64,000 bases of DNA. Source: Annona cherimola (lineage: Eukaryota; Streptophyta; Magnoliopsida; Magnoliales; Annonaceae). Positions within the stretch are counted from its first letter, which is position 1. Each line of letters begins with the position of its first letter. A program made the translations under genes and the position numbers. The DNA is taken from NCBI GenBank assembly GCA_030490835.1, contig CM059971.1, positions 49,896,012-49,960,011 of the forward strand, read 5' to 3'. The notes beneath the pieces are model-generated. The model had not been told where the DNA came from. It worked only from the letters and a program-made list of their open reading frames with translations, and did not search any database. This document shows positions 57,855-64,000 of this stretch, in pieces.

Positions 57855-59314
57855 GATTTATGAAGCTAAGGCAACGATATGTGCATAGGAGAAACACCCA
57901 TGCGTGTATTTTGGACAAAAGGGATAAATGGCAAATTGAGGTTAATAAACCTATGAATGATGATTATTGAATGAATTTTGTGAGATTGAAATGAATACCC
58001 TATGTATGGGGTTATATACGTTATGTTATGTGTTAGCCGATGAACTGTGTAAAAATGTGCAATATATGTGCATAATGACTTTTGAAGTCGAATAAATGAT
58101 ATATGCGTGTGGAATGGGTTGGAAAACTAAATGAAATATGAGAAAAATAAATATATGAAAAAAAATTATTATTCTCATGTAGGCAAAGGCAAAAAAGAAG
58201 AGGAAGCGAAAAGCTAAGAGACACAGGTAAGCAAGCAAATTTTCTAAAGGGTTTTTTTTTACTAAATTATTTACATAAATGCAATTTCTACTTTAACCAG
58301 TTTGATGAAATTATGGAAATTACATGTAATGTGTTTAAGGATGGCCATCCCTTAAAAGAATGATGTTGAAATGATGTTTTTACTTCAAATGTGATATTAT
58401 GAAATTTTCTTTGATAAATGCTATAGACAAATGATGTGGTTCTATGTGTCTAATTGAAAATTCATGCTAGCATGTTAAAGATGGATTTATGCAAAAGTTC
58501 ATGTGTTCAGGGTACTAGGTCCACTTGAAGGGTATAAGCGGACCGATTGTCCCCCCTTGGTGTGGCCAAGTCGCTTGAAATAGGCCCAAGGCCAGCGGCG
58601 CCCTCTCTGAAATGGGAGTTAACATGACGGATGGTTGCCTGACTAGCTTCCATCCTAAGGGAAAAATGATATATATGTTCATGTTTTCAAATGGCATTAT
58701 GCTTATGGTACTCGTGATGGGTACAAGATTTCATATTTTCAAGGTATACCTTTAAACAAGGTATAAGTTGCTTTCCAAGATGATTTTAAATGCAAAATGT
58801 TGCTTGAAATGATTTGCCTGTAAAATGCAAATAGCTTGCTTATTGAGTTTCGACTCACGATTTTGTTTTCCGAACCCAAAGACAGGTAAAGGATAGGCCA
58901 TGGCGGTGGAGCAAGTGCAAGCTTGAGGAGGCTATGGAAAAACTTTAGAATATTTATATTATGAAGAAAATCCATGTTGGATAGATGTAAACTATCTGTA
59001 TGTTTATATTGATGTCTGTGATTTATACATGCAGTGACATCTTATTTAGGCAAAAGTTGAAATGTTGTTTGAACATCATGTCGTGTATATGTGCTGATTG
59101 GATTTGAAATGACTTAGTTATGCATGAGTTGGAAATGATTTAGATACATTTGAGATGAAAATATGAGAAATCAAATTCATATGAGAAAATATTAATTCGG
59201 TTAAACACCGTTAAAATCCGCCGTGTGACAGAGTAACAATCCTGATCAAGTTTACCAATCAATACGATCCCGAGGTAAGGCTCAGGATGTGACGCTCGGG
59301 TTTGGGGCACCACA
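57855..59314 (+). repeat. Tekay 3' LTR, right piece
   Basis: Collinear with 24860-26190, 37039-37084 and 38746-38847. It ends TTTGGGGCACCACA at 59314. It contains GGTAAGCAAGC at 58226, the palindrome at 58334-58356 and GTTTCGACTCACG near 58846. No gene. Confidence 0.9.
58334..58356. repeat. Conserved LTR palindrome (Tekay 3' LTR)
   Basis: It runs from TTTAAGGATGGCCA to CCCTTAAA, the longest form of the palindrome also found at 7681 and 25350; one extra C breaks perfect symmetry. Confidence 0.8.
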
Positions 59315-60476
59315 GTCTAACATATAATTTTTTAAGTTTAGCAATCCAACTAATTAAGGGCATTAAAAGTAACAGCTTTTAAAATTCATCCGCCCATATT
59401 ATCGGCTGGAATTTACTGGATCATGGATGTTGAACGTGATTTTCTAGTGGGTCCCACCAAAAATTTGGACGGCTCTAATAGCTGCCGATTTGGATGGCTG
59501 ATTTGCTGGATGCTAAAAAATCTAGACGTTGAATATCATGGGATTAATGGACGTGATCTAAAGAGATGGACACCTGGGAATTTTAGGATGATTTAAAGAT
59601 ATGATGGACGGTTTAGATTATCTTGGGCAGCTTGGTTTTCTAATTGGCCTGGAGGGATTGGACGGCTTAAATTAATGGCTTAGGCGGTGGAATGTATCCA
59701 AAAAAATCATGTGACTAATTGATCGCTTGGATCACATTGAACGACTGGATGGGCAGCTGGATATGGATTTTTGGACAGCCTAGATGGATCAATTAGAGCT
59801 GATATGGAATTTTCTGAAAAAATATGGACGTGACCAGCTTGTTAAAAATCTGATGGATGACCGGATGTCGTCTAATCTACATTATCAAGGGTGGTCATGC
59901 GGCTGATCAGCATGGACAGGCATGGTTTCATAATGGCCTGGATATTTTATGGGGCCTGCAGCTAAGATTTTGCCCATTGATCTGAACGGTGGATTAATAT
60001 GGGCAGCAGGTCACGTGACTTGATGGGGGACCCTCAATGTGACATTAAACCCTAGGTCACTGGATTTGATGGAGATTAATGGAGTTGATTTTTTTGTGCA
60101 CAGTTTTCATATACATGGCTGAGATAAATACTTGAACATATTGACCTGACATGGTAGATTTATGTGGGGCCCACTTGCTAAAATTTATTTTTCCTGCATA
60201 AAAAAAATAAATGTTTTAAGTCATTAATTAATCAAATTAATAAATGGGTTTCCAATATAAAACTTAATTCAAACCCATTTAATTCTATAGTAATAAATAA
60301 AATGTAATTTCAAGCCAAAAGATCACAAAACGTTGTTTAAATTGCTTGAAATTAATATTTAATACCCAAATGTTACAAAAACATATTTTAAACCAAATTT
60401 CACATTAAACCCAAATAATTACCCACCAAATTGGTATAAAATGCCCACAAAATATATTATTAATTTCCAATTATCA
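59315..60476 (-). repeat. Athila-like LTR, U3 part of the 5' LTR of the minus element
   Basis: It matches the LTR at 9149-9532 plus 17575-17827 and, in reverse, 2962 onward. It is rich in GGACGG and TGGAT words. It begins abruptly where Tekay ends and finishes at CCAATTATCA, the LTR terminus. It shows the uninterrupted target of Sirevirus A near 60213-60250. Confidence 0.85.
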
Positions 60477-63400
60477 CTCCACAACAAGATGATTTGGACC
60501 AACCTATTTGGGATTTCATTGCAATGGGACAAAATGGAATGCAAACCAGAATTCAACCTCCTCCTATCGACACCAACAACTTTGAGATCAAGCTCGTGGT
60601 TTTTCAAATGCTACAGTCCATAGGGCAATTTGAGAGTTTGCCTTCGGAAGATCCACATCGCCATCTTTGAAACTTTCTGCAAATCATGAACACATTCAAG
60701 TAGCATAGAGTCTCGGATGAAGCTATGAGGCTGACAACTTTTCCATTTTCTTTGAGGGACAAAGCATCCGAGTGGTTGGTTTCACTGCCACCCAACTTTG
60801 TTAACACTTGAAATAATTTGGCATAGAAATTTCTCAAAAAATATTTTTCCCTTGCCAAGTTAGCCAAACTCAGAATGGATATAGTTTCATTTAAACAATA
60901 TGGAGAAGAGACTCTATTGGAAGCTTGGGATCAATTCAAGGACTAACCTCGCAAATGTCCTCATCATGAGATTAAGCCATGGGTACAAATTTAGATATTC
61001 TATAATGGTCTCCAAGATTCTACCAGTCATATAGTAGATTCTTCACCGAATGGATCACTGTTGCAAAAACGTTTTCAAGAATCCTATGCACTACTGGAAA
61101 ACATGGCTACAAATACAAACCAATTTCCTTCATATAGAAGTCAAAGTGGAGGTCTACTTCAGTTGGACAAAGTCTCGTCCATTAAAGCTCATATTAATGC
61201 TTTGTCTAAGCAAATTCAAAATTTGTCAAAGTCTATCAATGTTAATTTAGTTGAGACTTCCACATCTTCGTTGTCGTCAGCAAAATATTGTACATGGTGT
61301 GAAGAATTTGGCCACCCTTGTGAATAATGTGACTCCAACCCAGAGTAAGTTAATTATGTAGGCAATTTTTAGAGGAATCAAGTAAATCCTTATGCCAACG
61401 CTTATAATCAAGTATGGAGAAATCATCATAACTTTTCTTGGAACAATCAAGCCAAGCCAAATTATCCACCAGGGTTCTCTCAGCTACCACAGTAACAGCC
61501 AGCGAGACCAGTTCAACCTAATCCACCTCCTCACGAAGAGAAGAAATTGGATTTGAAAATTTTATTTATGTAATTCATGCAATCCGAGATCACCACAAAT
61601 AGAAATTTGGAAGCTCAAATAGGACAACTTGCTTTAGCCATAAATAGTTGCCCCCTAGGCACATTGCCAAGTGACACTAAGCAAAATCCTAAGGAAAAAG
61701 GCATGGAGAAAGTACAAGCTATCACTTTAAGGAGTGGCAGACAACTGTCTGAAGTCATTCACCCAGAAGAAGTCATGGTAGCCACTGATCCCTCTCTGTA
61801 TAATTCACAAGAAGCAGAGAAGGAATTAAATGAAACTCCTTGAAAATAATCAGATGATATTACTGCAACTATTCAATGGTCACTTGCTCCATTTCCTCAA
61901 AGGCTTGAAAAGAACAAGAAGGAGGGTCAGTTCAAAAAATTCTTAGAGGTATTCAAACAATTGCATATCAATATACCTCTTGTGGAAGCCTTGGAACAAA
62001 TTCCCAGTTATGTAAAATTTATGAAGAACATCTTGACAAAGAAAAGGTGATTAATAGAGTTTGAAACAGTGGTGTTATCAAAAGAATGTAGCGTTATGGT
62101 GCAAAGGAAGTTGCCGCCCAAGATCAAGGACCCAGGGAGCTTCACTATTCCATGCACTATTAGAAATCAATATTTAGGAGAGCTCTTTGTGACCTGAGAG
62201 CCAATATCAACTTAATGTCAAAATCCATATTCAGGAAACTTGGCATTGGAGAGGCACAACCTACAATAGTAATGCTTCAATTGGTAGATTATTTCAGGAC
62301 ATATCCAGAGGGTATCATTGAAGATGTGCTTGTTAAAGTGTACAAATTTATATTTCCAGCAGACTTTATTGTTCTGGACTATGAAGAGGACCAAGATGTG
62401 TCAATCATTTTGGATCGGCCATTCCTCGCTACTAGCAAGGCGATTATTGATGTGCAAGTCGGTGAGCTTATTATGTGAGTGCAGAATGAAAAGATCACAT
62501 TTACCGTGTTTAAAGCTGTGCAATTGCCAAATAATCCATAGGAGAGCTTTATGGTTGATATGGTGGATTTAATTATACAAGCCAAATTCCAATTTATGTC
62601 ACATAAAGACATTCTAGAAGCATCACTGGTCGGTGAAACAAATGAAGCTGATGAGGAATCAGCTGAGATGATATGTTATTTACAGCAATCTCCGATCTTA
62701 CACGCTATCTACAAAAGTTTGAATCATTAGAGCTCAATTTGGATTCATTCAAACACCTAAAGCCATTAATTGAGGAACCGCCATTATTAGAGTTGAAACC
62801 TCTCCCATCTCATCTAAGATACGTATATTTGGGGGTAGAATCATCGCTCCCAATTATCATTTCTAGGACATTGGAAGCTCTATAAGAAACAAAATTGCTT
62901 AGAGTGCTCAGAGATCACAAGAAAGCTTCGGATGAACCATTTCAGACATCAAGGGTATTAGTCCATCTTTCTGTATGCCCAAGATTCCATTAGAAGAGAA
63001 TTCAAAGTCGTTCATTGAAGCCCAAAGAAGATAGAATCCTATCATGAAATAGGTAGTCAAAAAGGAGATTATCAAATGTCTTGACGTGGGCTTATCTATC
63101 CTATCTGTAACAGTTTCTGGGTTGGTCTGGTGCAGTGCATTCCAAAGAAAGGTGGAATGATGGTAGTATCTAATGAAAATAATAAATTAATTCCAACTTG
63201 GACAATTACTAGTTGGAGAGTGTGCATGGACTACCAGAAGCTGAATAAACCTACTAGAAAGGACCACTTCATACTCCCATTTACTGATCAAATGCTAGAC
63301 AGGTTGGCAGGACAAGAATTTTATTGCTTTCTAGATGGTTATTCTGGCTACTACCAAATTATGATTGCACCCAAAGACCAAAAAAGACTACATTCACATG

Positions 63401-63655
63401 TCCGTATGGAACTTTTGTATTTAGACGAATGTCATTTGGCTTATGCAATGCACCTGCCACATTCCAGCGTTGCATGATGGTCATTTTCATTGACATGGAT
63501 GAGGATTTTTTGGAAGTATTTATAGACGACTTCTCTGTGTTTGGAAATTCATTTGACAAGTGTCTTGCTAATTAATCAAAGATGCTGCAACTTTGCGAAG
63601 ATACAAACCTGGTTCTAAAGTGGAAAAATGTCATTTCACGGTGTAAGAGGGTATG
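60477..63655 (+). pseudogene. Old Athila-type gag, protease and RT, decayed
   Basis: Gag core 60480-61100 (FEIKLVVFQMLQSIGQFE, FPFSLRDKASEWLVSLPP), with stops near 60669, 60702 and 60809. Zinc-like CTWCEEFGHPCE near 61300. Gag tail with ITLRSGRQL (61725). Protease region with SYVKFMKNILTKKR, then FPADFIVLDYEEDQDVS and RPFLATSKAIIDV (62215-62478); the catalytic D-L-G triad is not recognisable. RT: KGGMMVVSNENNKL, WRVCMDYQKLNKPTRKDHFI (63220), a frameshift near 63390, then TFTCPYGTFVFRRMSFGLCN and the box VFIDDFSVFG (63520). It is cut at 63655 by a Tekay-like LTR. Unlike the Athila-like copies at 1 and 22655, it does contain RT. Confidence 0.82.
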
Positions 63656-64000
63656 TGTGGCGCCCCGAACCGAGGCGTCACATTTGTCCTTACTCCAAGA
63701 TCTTGTCGATTGGTAAGTGTGAATCAGGATTGTTGCCCTGATCACGCGGCGGGTACTTAATTGGATCTCGTCCAATTTTTTTCTTTTTCTTTTCTTTCAT
63801 CACATAAACATATACTCATCATCATTCATAATGGACTTATCCATAACATCATAAATCATCAACTTCTCATATTATTCATCACTTCATAATTTCATACAAC
63901 CTATGTCTTTTTCATCATATCCCATTAGGGAATCTATTCATACAAAAATCTACTAACCTTTGTAGATTCATTTTTTCCTTTAGGAGCACATGCCCTCCAT
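63656..64000 (-). repeat. Tekay-like LTR end, minus orientation, running off the edge
   Basis: Plus-strand TGTGGCGCCCC is the reverse of an LTR end. It matches the reverse complement of 8880-9055 (AGATCTTGTCGATTGGTAA against TTACCAATCGATAAGATCT). No gene is seen. Confidence 0.75.

Larger units (their letters stand above)
22656..59314 (+). mobile_element. Tekay/Del-type chromovirus (Ty3/gypsy), nested
   Basis: A 5' LTR in four pieces (22656-23057, 24649-26190, 37039-37084, 38746-38847), a PBS, coding region 39116-45125, a PPT, and a 3' LTR in two pieces (45161-47714, 57855-59314). The pieces of the two LTRs are collinear across every insertion, which proves they belong together. Clade evidence is the integrase C-terminus followed by a chromodomain and the tRNA-Met PBS. 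The first ~1.9 kb of the 5' LTR is absent. A complete LTR would be about 4.0 kb. Confidence 0.88.
9056..60476 (-). mobile_element. Second Athila-like element, minus strand, heavily nested
   Basis: The host element is in pieces: LTR 9056-9532 plus 17575-17827, internal 17828-19278 plus 20967-22655, and the other LTR 59315-60476. The two LTRs align by eye at roughly 94 percent over their shared part (9150-9532 with 17575-17827, against 59845-60476). Everything between these pieces is later insertion. The 5' end of gag, the PBS and the U5 side of its 5' LTR are missing at the Tekay junctions. The first ~95 bases (9056-9148) do not match the other LTR and may belong to something else. Confidence 0.7.

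Overview
This window is plant nuclear heterochromatin made almost entirely of nested LTR retrotransposons. I see no host gene, tRNA, rRNA, bacterial operon or CRISPR array. A plant source is shown by the initiator-tRNA-Met primer-binding sites (TGGTATCAGAGC) and by three plant lineages: Sirevirus-type Ty1/copia (SIRE), a Ty3/gypsy chromovirus with an integrase-linked chromodomain (Tekay/Del-type), and Athila-like Ty3/gypsy. The long LTRs (1.6-4 kb) and deep nesting suggest an angiosperm with a large genome; the species cannot be told from the sequence.

Layout. 1-5507 is the 3' part of a plus-strand Athila-like element that carries gag-protease but no reverse transcriptase or integrase. 5508-9055 is a truncated Tekay-like LTR. 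9056-60476 is a second, minus-strand copy of the same Athila-like family, blown apart by later insertions. Its left LTR holds Sirevirus A (9533-17574, target duplication ATTAA). Its 3' noncoding part holds a solo Sirevirus LTR (19279-20966, AGTTG). Its gag end is cut by a Tekay element (about 22656-59314).

The Tekay 5' LTR is itself split by a minus-strand solo Sirevirus LTR (23058-24648, ATTAA), complete Sirevirus B (26191-37038, AAATT) and another solo Sirevirus LTR (37085-38745, AAAAC). Its coding region (39116-45125) is degenerate. Its 3' LTR is split by Sirevirus C (47715-57854, minus strand, GATTT), which is young and itself interrupted by an unrelated solo LTR (52160-53870, GCAAG). After the last Athila-like LTR piece (59315-60476) comes an old decayed Athila-type gag-protease-RT (60477-63655), cut by another Tekay-like LTR running off the right edge.

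The order of insertion can be read directly: old Athila pol, then the Athila-like minus element, then Tekay, then six Sirevirus insertions, then the solo LTR inside Sirevirus C. Sirevirus C is closest to functional: its LTRs are equal in length and differ at about nine positions by eye, gag is open, and pol is open apart from the insertion.

Most worth a second look: (1) Sirevirus B carries about 2.4 kb between pol and its 3' LTR that A and C lack. It holds a roughly 528-codon reading frame resembling the family called 'putative plant transposon protein', preceded by its own GTCGAC array and a pyrimidine-rich leader. (2) The Sirevirus LTRs are built from arrays of nested dyads around AAGTCGACTT, immediately upstream of the TATA box. 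(3) The Tekay element has an unrecognised acidic reading frame between its primer-binding site and gag. (4) In all three Sireviruses the gag stop is followed by a T-rich tract ending in AG, right before pol in the +1 frame.
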